Shown: one piece after another, positions 10,230-19,847 of the stretch
Layout of the letters: each line of letters begins with the position of its first letter
Numbering within the stretch: position 1 is the stretch's first letter
From: Saussurea involucrata
Lineage: Eukaryota; Streptophyta; Magnoliopsida; Asterales; Asteraceae
Direction of reading: 5' to 3'
NCBI GenBank assembly: GCA_033807775.1
Contig: CM066326.1
Location: 50,273,617 to 50,337,616, forward strand
DNA: 64,000 nt
The notes under the pieces: model-generated
The model's input: only the letters and a program-made list of their open reading frames with translations
What the model was told of the DNA's origin: nothing
Databases searched by the model: none
Translations under genes and position numbers: made by a program

Positions 10230-13200
10230 TCTTCCTCTGTATTGCAGGTTAAGAAGGGTATCTGATATCTCGATAGCGGATGCTCTAGACACATGACTGG
10301 AAAGAAAAGCCTGCTCGCTGAATACAAGGAAGAGAAGGGTCCCTCTGTGACTTTCGGTGGAAATGGAAAAGGACTTACCCGAGGGTATGGTGTACTTTCA
10401 AATGGTACAACCTCCTTCAGAAGAGTCGCATATGTTGAAGGGCTGAAGCATAATCTTCTAAGCATCAGTCAGCTTTGCGACATGGATAACAAAGTGATTA
10501 TTACTAAGGAATCCTGCTTTGTCACTGACAAAAAGGAGAAGATAGCTCTCAGCGGTTATCGTTTGGAAAATGTTTATGTAATATACATGGACTCAACAAC
10601 CACTGAGAACTCCTGTTTCTTCTCAAAGGCCTCATATGATGTCAACTGACTATGGCATAAGAGGCTATCTCATCTAAATTTCAAGACACTGAATACTCTT
10701 TCTTCAAAAGAGTTAGTCACTGGTCTACCTCAACACTCATACGCCAAAGAGTCTTTATGTTCAGCGTGTGAAAAAGGGAAGCAGACCAAAGCAAGCTTTA
10801 AATCAAAGCAAGTCTCCTCAGTGTCATCTCCTCTACAACTACTCCATATGGATTTGTTTGGCCCTGTTAACAAACAATCCATCGCTGGAAAGAAATATAC
10901 GCTGGTCATAGTTGATGAATTCTCTCGTTATACATGGGTTATGTTTCTCCGTTCCAAGAGTGACACCCCTGAAGAACTCATCACTTTTGTTCAGAAGATG
11001 GAAACCATGAACAATTTGACCGTTCGCTCAATAAGGAGTGATCATGGAACTGAATTCAAAAATTGTTCTCTTGATTCCTTCTTTGAGAGTAAGGGTGTTT
11101 CTCACAACTTTTCTTCAGTGAGAACACCGCAACAAAATGGAGTCGCTGAAAGAAGAAATATAACAATTATTGAAGCTGCACGGTCAATGCTCAGCGATTC
11201 TCACCTGCCTACTCAGTTTTGGGCAGAAGCTGTCAACACTGCTTGTTTTACGCAAAACAGGTCGCTGATAGTCAAAAGATTCAATAAAACAGCCTATGAA
11301 CCTTTTCATGGGAGAAAGCCTTCAATCAGCTTTCTTCACATCTTTGGATGTCAGTGTTTCATACTGAACAACAGAGATGCCCTTGGAAAGTTTGATCCTA
11401 AGGCTGATGATGGAATCTTTCTTGGATACTCCTCAGTTTCCAAAGCCTTCAGAGTCTTCAATCGTAGAAGACAAACTGTAGAATAAACTATTCACGTCAC
11501 GTTTGAAGAATCCCGTTCAGCGAACTCTAAACCGAACGCTGATACTGAAGAACTGAATCAATGGATGTTTTCTCATCTTGGTGATTCAGAAGACATTCCC
11601 ACACCTCATGCTCATCCAGTAGAAGATGATAGTCCCGCTATCATTCCAAATTTGCAGAATAGTGAAGCTGAAACATCATGGGTCTCAGATGTTCCTATAA
11701 ATACTATACCTGCAGTTGATCCAAATGTCTCAGACATTCCATCTATTTCTCAGCAATCAGTAAATGAAATGACAAATACAAGTATTCCTCTCTTAGCTGA
11801 TACTCCAGAAGTAGCTGAAGCCTCATCTTCAGCTCCTCCAGTTCAAGATGAGTCAGGGACTTATGCTCCGGCTCAGCGATGGACCGTAAATCACCCAATT
11901 GATCAAATTCTTGGTGATCCAAACGCTGGTATTCAGACTCGTCGAAGTGCAGGTAACATTTGTTTATTTGTTAACTTTATTTCTCTAACTGAACCAAAGA
12001 AAATAGATGATGCCCTCAGAGATCCAAACTGGGTCAGCGCCATGCAAGAAGAGCTGACTGAATTCGAAAGAAACAAAGTTTGGAAACTTGTTCGCAGACC
12101 AACTGACAAAACAGTGATAGGCATTAAATGGGTCTATCGAAACAAGTTGGACGAACATGGTACTATAACCCGCAACAAAGCTCGTCTTGTTGCTCAGGGA
12201 TACAGACAAGAGGAAGGCATAGATTATGACGAAACATTTGCTCCCATAGCAAGACTTGAATCTATTCGTCTATTCTTAGCATATGCTGTACACAAAAACT
12301 TCAAAGTACATCAGATGGATGTTAAGTCAGCGTTTCTGAATGGAAAGCTGAATGAAGAAGTATATGTGGAATAACCTCCAGGATTCTCAGATCCTAAGCA
12401 TCCAGGTTATGTTTATAAACTGGATAAGGCACTTTATGGCTTAAAGCAAGCTCCTCGTGCATGGTATGACACTCTCTCTACTTATCTCCATATTGAACAT
12501 TTTGAGCGAGGTAAGATTGACAAAACTCTATTTTTTAGAAAAGTGAAAGGTCATATCATTCTAGTTCAAATATATGTTGATGACATTATATTTGGTTCTA
12601 CTAACCCTGAGCTTTGTACTCGTTTCGCTGATAGAATGAAAGATGAGTATAAAATGAGCATGATGGGTGAACTAACATATTTCCTTGGTCTTCAGATTAA
12701 GCAAACTGAGAAAGGAACTTTCATTAACCAAGGAAAATATGTTAAAGATATGCTGAAGAAATTCGACCTAACTGAAAGTTCAGCTATGAAAACCCCTATA
12801 GCACCACCGCTGATACTTGATAAAGACACTAAGGGTGTCCCTGTCAATGTCACGCTGTACCGTGGGATGATCGGCTCACTACTGTATCTTACAACTAGCC
12901 GACCCGATATTATGTTTGCAACTTGCTTGTGTGCACGATATCAAGCTGAACCTAAAATATCTCATATGAAAGCTGTAAAGCGAATTTTTCGATATCTTAA
13001 GGGTACAGCGAATCTAGGTCTTTGGTATCCCAAAGATTCAGGATTTGATTTACTCGCCTATTCCGATAGTGATTTTGCAGGATGCAGAATGGATAGGAAA
13101 AGCACCACAGGAGGATGTCAACTCCTGGGTGGAAAGCTGGTAAGTTGGACAAGTAAAAAGCAAAACTCAGTGTCCACTTCCACAGCTGAAGCTGAATATG

Positions 13201-13520
13201 TAGCTGCTGGAAGCTGTGGTTCTCAAGTCTTGTGGATGAAAAATCAGCTACTAGACTATGATCTTCAGCTCTCCAAAATTCCAATCTATTGCGACAGCAC
13301 AAGTGCCATCGCCATAGCAAACAATCCAGTACTACATTCAAAGACCAAACACATCGAAATCAGGTATCACTTTATCAGAGATCATGTGATGAATGGAAAT
13401 ATATAACTTCATTTTATCCCAACTGATTATCAGTTAGCTGATCTATTCACCAAACCTCTTGATGAGACAAGATTCAACTTTCTCATCAGCGAGCTTGGAA
13501 TGCTGAACTTTGAAGGATAA
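10230..13520 (+). pseudogene. Copia Pol (protease, integrase, RT, RNase H) with in-frame stops
   Basis: Pol stays in the Gag frame to TAA at 13518 with no frameshift. It is interrupted by stops at 10263, 10647, 11484, 12372 and 13404, beyond the Gag stop at 10227. In order it shows protease DSGCSRHMTG; the pre-integrase zinc finger (LWHKRLSH ... CSAC); integrase D, D, E in HMDLFGPV, RSDHGTEF and AERRN; RT with YVDDIIFGS; and RNase H with YSDSDFAGC, STAEAEYVA and KTKHIEIRYH. Two stops sit where Trp (TGG) is expected and one where Gln (CAA) is expected, as methylcytosine deamination would give. Two replace Glu codons. This copy cannot make an intact polyprotein without readthrough. Confidence 0.88.
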
Positions 13521-13820
13521 AATCCTCAGCGGTTCACATTTGATCAGCGATAGGATAAAATTAACTTATATAACCTATTCTATCATCTTCTCTCTGAATA
13601 AACTTGATTCGCTGATATCAAGGTATGTTTCTCTCTCTCTGACAAATCGCATGTAAATGCAAGATTTCAAAACCAAATGCATCGCTGAATATCTCTTCCT
13701 TAACAGCAATACTTTGAAATTTCTAAAACCTTCACTGATATTTCTATTCAGTGCTTCATGTTTTCAAAAGTGTCCCTGAGTTTTTTTTAAAACCTCAGAG
13801 ACAACCAAGAATATGAAAGG
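13521..13820 (+). other. Spacer after pol
   Basis: This is noncoding and rich in CGCTGA/TCAGCG motifs like the rest of the element. I see no frame of note. Confidence 0.5.
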
Positions 13821-14109
13821 ACAGTCGTGACGTCATTACAACGGATAAGCCCTGACACGTTTTTCTTTCTGACACACGTTTGCACGTTTCGTTTACTCGC
13901 CAATCAAATGCAAACACGTGTCCGTGTCATGATGAAAATCTTTTCCCGCTCAAGATTTTCTCTTTCTAAAATCTCTATATAAACAAACTCTTTGTTTATA
14001 TTTTTCTTTTACGCGAACTTCTCCTCCAAGCAAAGAAAGAATTCTCTATTGCATTTGGCTCTCGATTTTTCTCAAGAACAACTGTTCATCTTCTTCATCA
14101 AACATCAAG
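13821..14109 (+). promoter_or_regulatory. Putative internal promoter and 5' leader of the 3' ORF
   Basis: In order: a bZIP-type palindrome TGACGTCA (13828-13835), several ACGT cores, CCAAT (13900-13904), a G-box ACACGTGT (13914-13921) and a TATA box TATATAAA (13976-13983). A CT-rich leader of about 100 bp runs to an AAG/GT splice donor at 14109/14110. This has the layout of an ordinary plant gene promoter. Activity is inferred and not shown. Confidence 0.5.
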
Positions 14110-14507
14110 GTTAATATGTTCTTATTTATTACCGAATGCGTATAACTTGTTTCCGATCTTCTCATTGTTTTAACAAGATCAAACAAAAGAACTTCGTAAA
14201 ATGAAATCAATTTTCTTTCGTGGTTTTATGAACACAACCATTTCATGGTTGTTCTTCAAGTTTAAATGCAAAAAAAAATCTTAAACTTGTTCTTCACATT
14301 CGTTTCCAGAATCTATTTCTTCATAGAAAACTGGAAAACAAAAATAAATGGGTTTTACATTTCGTTTCAAAAATCAAGAAAAACCCTAATCTTCATTAAG
14401 ACACTTTGTCTGAATGAAATGGACAAAATTCGAAACATCTTAATGGAAAATCTTTCCACATTAAGATTATTCTTATTTGTTAATCTTTGGTTGAACTGAT
14501 AATACAG
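14110..14507 (+). other. Putative leader intron of the 3' ORF
   Basis: It starts AAG|GTTAAT and ends in a T-rich stretch, ACTGATAATACAG|GAA, just before the ATG at 14511. It is AT/T-rich throughout, unlike the flanking exonic sequence. A short frame at 14266-14499 lies inside it and is probably incidental. Confidence 0.5.
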
Positions 14508-14510
14508 GAA

Positions 14511-16995
14511 ATGGCATCGTCTAAAACTCCTACTACCGCTGAGAACATCTCTACTGACTCTGAGGAAGTGGAAATCATCAAGGCTCCTCAGGTTAAGTTC
14601 ACTCTGGATCAACTAGACTGGACCAAGATAAACAATCTTTCTGCGCTTCTCGAGTTTCCTCCTCGAAAGAAAGTCACACATCTGACAGATGCTGTGAATT
14701 TCCTGAAGAATTGCTGCATTTCAACAGCCCTGACCATTTCACCCCCTGCAAGTCAGCTACTACTATCCCAGTTCTGGTACTCTGCCAGACACTCTCAGCT
14801 ACCATCCGCCAAAGATCCCTCCAAAACCGTTGATTGTATCCTCTGCGATACTGAATATGGCACGATAAAGTTCACACCTGCCATCATTCGCAAAGCTCTG
14901 AACTTTCCCATCGCTACAAAGGAAAAACCTTTTGTTCCTTTCCCTGACCATAAGAAACTCGCTGACAAAGAAGCTCTTATTGCATTTTTTGATGCAATGG
15001 GCTATGTATGGGAAATGGGCAGAGACAAGAAGCCTGAGAAGAAGTTGACCCTGCTGAAGAAATCAAAAATGCCCAGCGAGATGAACTTCATCTTCGCTCA
15101 CCTTATCAGCTGCATGACTGCCAAGACCGGCTCTTCTGATCAAGCCGCTCAACCTCAGCAAGCTATGGGATACGCTCTGCTGAAAGGTCTACACATTGAC
15201 TGGGTATCTCTCATCTATGATGACTTGCTGCAAAGAGTAGACTCTGCCGCTGACAGGCCTGTATGGGTTCCTTACCCCCGTTTCATCAGCGCTATCTTTC
15301 AATATGGCCTGAAGGACAGCTACGCGCAAGAGGGCGATCTGAAACTCTCTCAGATTGGTTCTAAGGTACTCGACTTCAAACCTGTTGAAAATGAGGTATG
15401 TCTTTCTACCCTCTTAACTCTTCTCAACCCTTCTTCTTCTAGTTTTGTGGCTCCTTCAGCGACTATACCCATCGCTGATACCCTGGCCACAAAATCCTCT
15501 CCTTCTAAGAAAAGGAAACACTCTCACACCCCACTTGGTTCTAAAAGGATCAAGAAAACGAAGGAGCAACCCCAGCAATCTCATGCTGAAGACTCCTCAG
15601 CTCTTTCTGCAGAGCTGAAGGAACGTTCAGTGGTACGCTCTGCCACACCTGAACAACCCATCCTTTCCATCCCGACTTCAGCGCCTCTAAACGCTGAGGT
15701 TACAAACTTGGAACCGACCCAACCTCCTTCAGTCTCTCAAAAGACTGATGAAGTGATTCTCAGCGAATCCAACGCTGAACTCAGAACCCAACCTCCATTC
15801 TTATCCTTCGCTTCTCCCTCCACTCTTTTGGACTTTACTTCAGTTATCACTGGAGCACCTGTCATTCCTCCAGAAGTTAAAGACAATACTCTTCAAGGAA
15901 TGATAGGCACAGGACCTGCAGAGATGACCATTCGTCACCGCACTTTTGAAGACGACATGGAACTTTATTCAGGAACTCGTGATTTTGATGATTTCACCAA
16001 TCCTCCTGCAGGTACACACCAACCCATAAACACTGTCACTAAACCCCAAACTTCTGAGCTTTCCTCTGTTCACAAGTTTTTATATGTTACAGGTCCTAAC
16101 TTGGGAGACATCAACGCCTCTCTAAAGTCCGTGGAAACAAAGCTGACAGATCTCACCACTACTCTTTCCAACAACTCTTCAGCTGTAAAAATCGCTGGAG
16201 AGAATCTTACAAAGCTGACAACGGTGGTAGAGAAGACGGCTTCCACAGATGACATAAAGCTGGTTGATAAGTCTCTCAGCAACTTCGCAAAGGTGCTCGC
16301 TGATATCTACACAGACTACACCTCTCTCAAAAACTCAGTTTCTTCCATGTCCAGCGAAATAACAACGCTGAAGACATCGGTTGGAACACTAGAGGGAGAT
16401 ATGTCTGCTGTAAAGACAAATGTCAACACTCTGACGACTGACTTAAGCTCTGTAAAGACTGGCGTTAGTTCGATGAAGACTATGATCGAGAAGCTGCTGC
16501 ACAAGGCGAATACTCCAGCTCCTGAACCTGCCCCTGTCCCTGAAATTGAACATTTTACAGCGGCGGATCGCACTGAGCTCGAGAAGATCAATCCTACTAT
16601 TTCTGGCCTAGAAGTCAGATTAGCAAAGATTGAAGGTTGTGTGGGTATCTCTGGCCAAGAAGACAGAGAACCTACCAAAGATGTTGAGTCAACCCATTCC
16701 TCCCCAACTCATCATGAAAAAGAGGGGGAGAAGAGCGCTGAAGATTTGGAGAAGAGCGATGAAGAACTCTCCAAAGGCGCTGAAGATCTTTCCCATGATG
16801 AATCTATCAGGGGAGAGAAGAAGGATGCTGAAGAAACCAACGCTGAACCTCAGGGAGTTGAAAACCCTGAGGGAACCGAGAAGCTCGCCTCTGTATCTGA
16901 GGGGGAGCAACTCGAAGAAGACGCTGAAAAATCCGAAGCAGAAGATGATGAAGCCATCGACATCCCTGATGATGAACCATCCTCTTCTCCGAAGA

Positions 16996-17026
<31 letters not shown>

Positions 17027-17216
17027 CGATTTCTTTATCGTCAAACCTGCTCAGAGGATCAAAGCTCTTAAAGGAATCTCGATAAATGAACCTACAGGGG
17101 AGCGGACAAAGACAAAGCCCTCAGCCTCTGGAGCTGAGAAAGGCAAAGGCAAAAGCGTCGCTGAAGATGAAAATCTGACGATCTTGCTTGAAAAGCCGGT
17201 TTGTCAGGTACACTAA
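14511..17216 (+). CDS. Copia 3' ORF, main exon (nuclear-type acidic coiled-coil protein)
   Basis: The frame is 901 codons and open throughout. The first ATG is at 14511 (MASSKTP), directly after the leader acceptor. Residues about 20-290 form a compact globular domain (FWYSARH, ALNFP, GLHIDW) of a kind found in 3' ORFs of plant copia elements. I do not know its function. A bipartite basic cluster (KKRKH ... KRIKK, about residues 332-350) looks like a nuclear signal. Heptad-like coiled coil follows at about 530-680, then a Glu/Asp-rich tail with an Asp run (GAT repeats near 17000). There is no signal peptide or membrane segment, so envelope-like fits its position only. The frame probably splices at CAG|GT (17207/17208) rather than ending at 17216. 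Confidence 0.7.
16997..17033 (+). repeat. GAT trinucleotide run coding for poly-Asp
   Basis: About eleven GAT/GAC codons in a row lie inside the acidic tail of the 3' ORF. The run is in frame and likely to vary in length between copies. Confidence 0.9.
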
Positions 17217-17347
17217 ACATCTCTTACTCCATCCCTCCTCTATCATACACTATCAGTTTCTACTACCCAAGCCTATACACCTGAACAAAGTTTCTCTCTC
17301 TGTTTCTACCCAAGTTCTTACTTGTAAGATCGCTGTGTTTCAGCTAG
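17208..17347 (+). other. Putative 140-bp coding intron of the 3' ORF
   Basis: The donor CAG|GTACAC directly follows a complete codon. A pyrimidine-rich body ends GTTTCAGCTAG at 17347. The next exon opens at 17348 in phase 0 and runs without a stop into the frame at 17438. Without splicing the main frame stops at 17216. This phase match is the main support. Confidence 0.5.
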
Positions 17348-18031
17348 TCCTCTCCCCTGTTTGAGGATATCGCTGAAGGTTCCACAACGGCGACTTCACC
17401 AATAAAACCAGCTGCTGCTGAAGAAATAATCCCAGTCTTGGATTTAATCTCTGAGACTGATGAACCTGAAGAACAGATGCTCTCTCACAAAAGCAGACCT
17501 TCCTTAGCTCCTCAAAAGCTAAGTGAAGATGATCAGAGAAGAAGAGAGGAAATGATAAAGCGATTCGAGGATCAACGAATCATTCTGAAGCATGATCAAC
17601 TTCCTTCAGTTTCTCCAAAATTCAGAATTTCCAAAGCTGAGTACAAGGAACATCTCAGAGCTGAACGCCTAATCGTTGAAAGAAAGGAAACTGAAGAAAA
17701 GGACAGAGAATACGCCATCAAGCTTACTCAAGATTCTGTCAAAGACCCCAAGCTGAAACGTGTTCCCATTCAAGTCCAACGTAAGCTCTGGGAAGAAGCC
17801 CAGAAGATCGTGGAGAAGAAAACTGAAGTTTCTCAGACCACCCTGAACTGGTGTAAAGAGAAAATACACTTCAGATATCGTCCAGCTAAGATCAACAAGG
17901 TATTCATCTCTGGAAGAACATCTATCGGAGTACCTATTGTTGACATCAAACTTTTCAGAGAAGATGGCCAAACTGAAGTCTTTCGCGCTGACACTGTAAA
18001 AGGTATGGTCTCTCTGAATGGCTGGAGATGA
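17348..18031 (+). CDS. Copia 3' ORF, second exon
   Basis: The frame is open from 17348 to TGA at 18029 (227 codons) and has no upstream ATG, as expected for an internal exon. The protein is highly charged, with a long helical Lys/Glu/Arg stretch (for example RRREEMIKRFED) followed by a small more ordered domain (VFISGRTS, VPIVDIKLF). Composition and CGCTGA motif use match the rest of the element. The frame overlaps the next one by ATGA at 18028-18031. Confidence 0.55.
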   Translation, partial: SSPLFEDIAEGSTTATSPIKPAAAEEIIPVLDLISETDEPEEQMLSHKSRPSLAPQKLSEDDQRRREEMIKRFEDQRIILKHDQLPSVSPKFRISKAEYKEHLRAERLIVERKETEEKDREYAIKLTQDSVKDPKLKRVPIQVQRKLWEEAQKIVEKKTEVSQTTLNWCKEKIHFRYRPAKINKVFISGRTSIGVPIVDIKLFREDGQTEVFRADTVKGMVSLNGWR

Positions 18032-18600
18032 GGTTAGCTATCCAAACGTCTCAATCTAAGTACAAGGATCAGTTCGAAAAGCTGATAAACAGACAGATCG
18101 ATTTGATATCTTCTTGTGTGGACATTCCTCCTCATCCTCCTCCTGATCTTAAGCTGAAAAGAAAAAGGGCCTCTCCAAAGAAGAAACGTCAAGATTCAGA
18201 CTCAGGTCCTGTCATAAGAAATGAAACTGGTATCGGTTTCTCTCGCGCTGAAGTGCTTGGTCCTGACCCTGATCTATCTGCCCTTGACATATCTCTGCCA
18301 CCCTGTGAAGTTTTCGTCCCTAGTAAAGTCATCGGTGATCCATATGGAATATTCTTTCTTGACTACGATGGACGTAAATGTTTTCAACGGATCGCTGAGC
18401 TTCCAATCACTCCAATCGAACAGCTCAGAGATCTCATCTGGTGGTGTGACTTCAAACAAGACATTCAGGCACGACACCTAAAACCCTTGATCTTTGAAGA
18501 AGCGCTGAACAAAAGAAAACGAGGTGTAACGGTTCCTGACTGGATGATCCCCACTGAAAAGACCCTTGATGAACTTCTCATCAAGGAAGAACCTCTGTAA
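18028..18600 (+). CDS. Copia 3' ORF, C-terminal part
   Basis: This is a 190-codon frame beginning at the ATGA overlap with the previous frame. It continues the helical region (SKYKDQFEKLINRQ), then has a basic cluster KLKRKRASPKKKRQ like a nuclear signal and an acidic C-terminus (LLIKEEPL). It is probably the tail of the same protein, brought out of frame by a single indel. A separate ORF is possible. No known catalytic motif is seen. Confidence 0.5.
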   Translation: MRLAIQTSQSKYKDQFEKLINRQIDLISSCVDIPPHPPPDLKLKRKRASPKKKRQDSDSGPVIRNETGIGFSRAEVLGPDPDLSALDISLPPCEVFVPSKVIGDPYGIFFLDYDGRKCFQRIAELPITPIEQLRDLIWWCDFKQDIQARHLKPLIFEEALNKRKRGVTVPDWMIPTEKTLDELLIKEEPL

Positions 18601-18860
18601 GCTGATAGAATCGCCTCTTTCATCTATTTTATCAGTTATCCTTTTGTACTTGTAATTTATTTCGCTTGTATTTGTAATCTTTTCATTTCTCTTTGTATCC
18701 TGATTCAAAGTTTTAAAGAAAGATTTCAGCGAATGTACTTTACTCCATCAGTACTAAAAAGATCCCAGAAAACAGTAACAGGGACAAATATTTTATGAGT
18801 TCTTTTTATCCTTATGTTTTCATTAAATAGAAATTCTCTTTGTTGCTATGTCATAATCAA
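18601..18860 (+). other. 3' untranslated spacer of the copia element
   Basis: This is T-rich noncoding DNA between the last stop and the polypurine tract. It holds no frame of note. Confidence 0.5.
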
Positions 18861-18872
18861 ATAGGGGGAGAT
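18861..18872 (+). other. Polypurine tract of copia element
   Basis: ATAGGGGGAGAT lies directly before the 3' LTR start TGTTGATCC. It is the expected plus-strand primer. Confidence 0.9.
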
Positions 18873-19842
18873 TGTTGATCCAAACCCTCAGTGATTTGAT
18901 AATGACCCTCTCTTAAATACTTAGTGAAAATTGTAAGTAAACAATATGTATCAGAGTTTCACTATCGCTGATAAGTACTAAGATCTTCCAGTACCGCTGA
19001 TAGGAACTCTCGCTCTTTAAATTAAACATTCAGCGAAACTGTTCACCATTAATGCTGAGTCTGTTCAGTACTTATGGTGATCGCTGATAAGTTAGTTGTT
19101 TACTTATGATCCCTGAAGACAAGTTTCACGTCAACATAGGTTCTACGCTGAAGTCGAAGATCAAGCTCAAGAACCAGCGACAAGTCTCCTAATGAACTGA
19201 TGCGGATCAGCGAAGACTCAGATTTGTCCACTCAACGTGAAGTATCAAGTACAAGACTTCAGCTATCGCTGAACTTCATCAAAGCTGAATAGTAAATGAT
19301 GATACTCTGAATCAACGAAAGCTGATCATGAAGTCCTCCGTACAAAGTACTTTTGTCTTAACCACCCTTGCACGACTCTGTACGAAATGTCAGAAAAGAA
19401 CCTCCGACTGTCTGAAATCGTACAACCAATCTGATACTACACTGTTCATACATGCGGCTACTAAGGTTGTCAACAAAGGCCAATGACATGCAACCAACCA
19501 GCTGATGACACGTGTAAAGTATATACTGACTTGCATTTAATGCATGCAGTATATAAAGAGATGAACCCACTTCATTTGAAGTAACTTGCTAACTCTAGAC
19601 AAGTTCAATCTCTTATCTCAAGATAGGTTATTATTAGTAATTTCCTTATCTCTCTTAGTGCAAGAAACCTTAGTGTTCCAACTTGTTTAGATTTAGGTTT
19701 ATCCTTAATCTTGTTTCCGCAACAAGCTGTAAATTGTTAATGATTTATCAATAAACAATTTAGAAAAGTAAAATCTGTGTGTTTGTATTCAACCCCCCCC
19801 CCCCCCCCTTCTACAAACTTGTATAGGCCTTCGTGACCAACA
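18873..19842 (+). repeat. 3' LTR of copia element
   Basis: It is nearly identical to 6768-7731. The poly-C tract near 19794 is longer than in the 5' LTR. It ends ACCAACA, followed by the duplication GTGTA. Confidence 0.92.
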
Positions 19843-19847
19843 GTGTA

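Larger units (their letters stand above)
6768..19842 (+). mobile_element. Ty1/copia retrotransposon, SIRE/Maximus type, with 3' ORF module
   Basis: The element runs TGTTGATCC...ACCAACA and has a perfect 5-bp duplication GTGTA on both sides (6763-6767, 19843-19847). LTRs of 964 and 970 bp differ by about a dozen substitutions by eye, so it inserted recently. The order protease, integrase, RT, RNase H in pol marks it as copia. The large gag, the length of about 13 kb and a long extra ORF region between pol and the 3' LTR fit the SIRE/Maximus lineage. It sits inside LARD1 and is therefore younger than it. Confidence 0.92.

Noticed and set aside
14487..14510. Upstream start of the 3' ORF at 14487
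   Set aside because: It relies on a TTG codon and lies across the likely splice acceptor. The first ATG is 14511.
14511..18600. Calling the copia 3' ORF an envelope protein
   Set aside because: No signal peptide, membrane segment or envelope motif is visible. Only its position fits.
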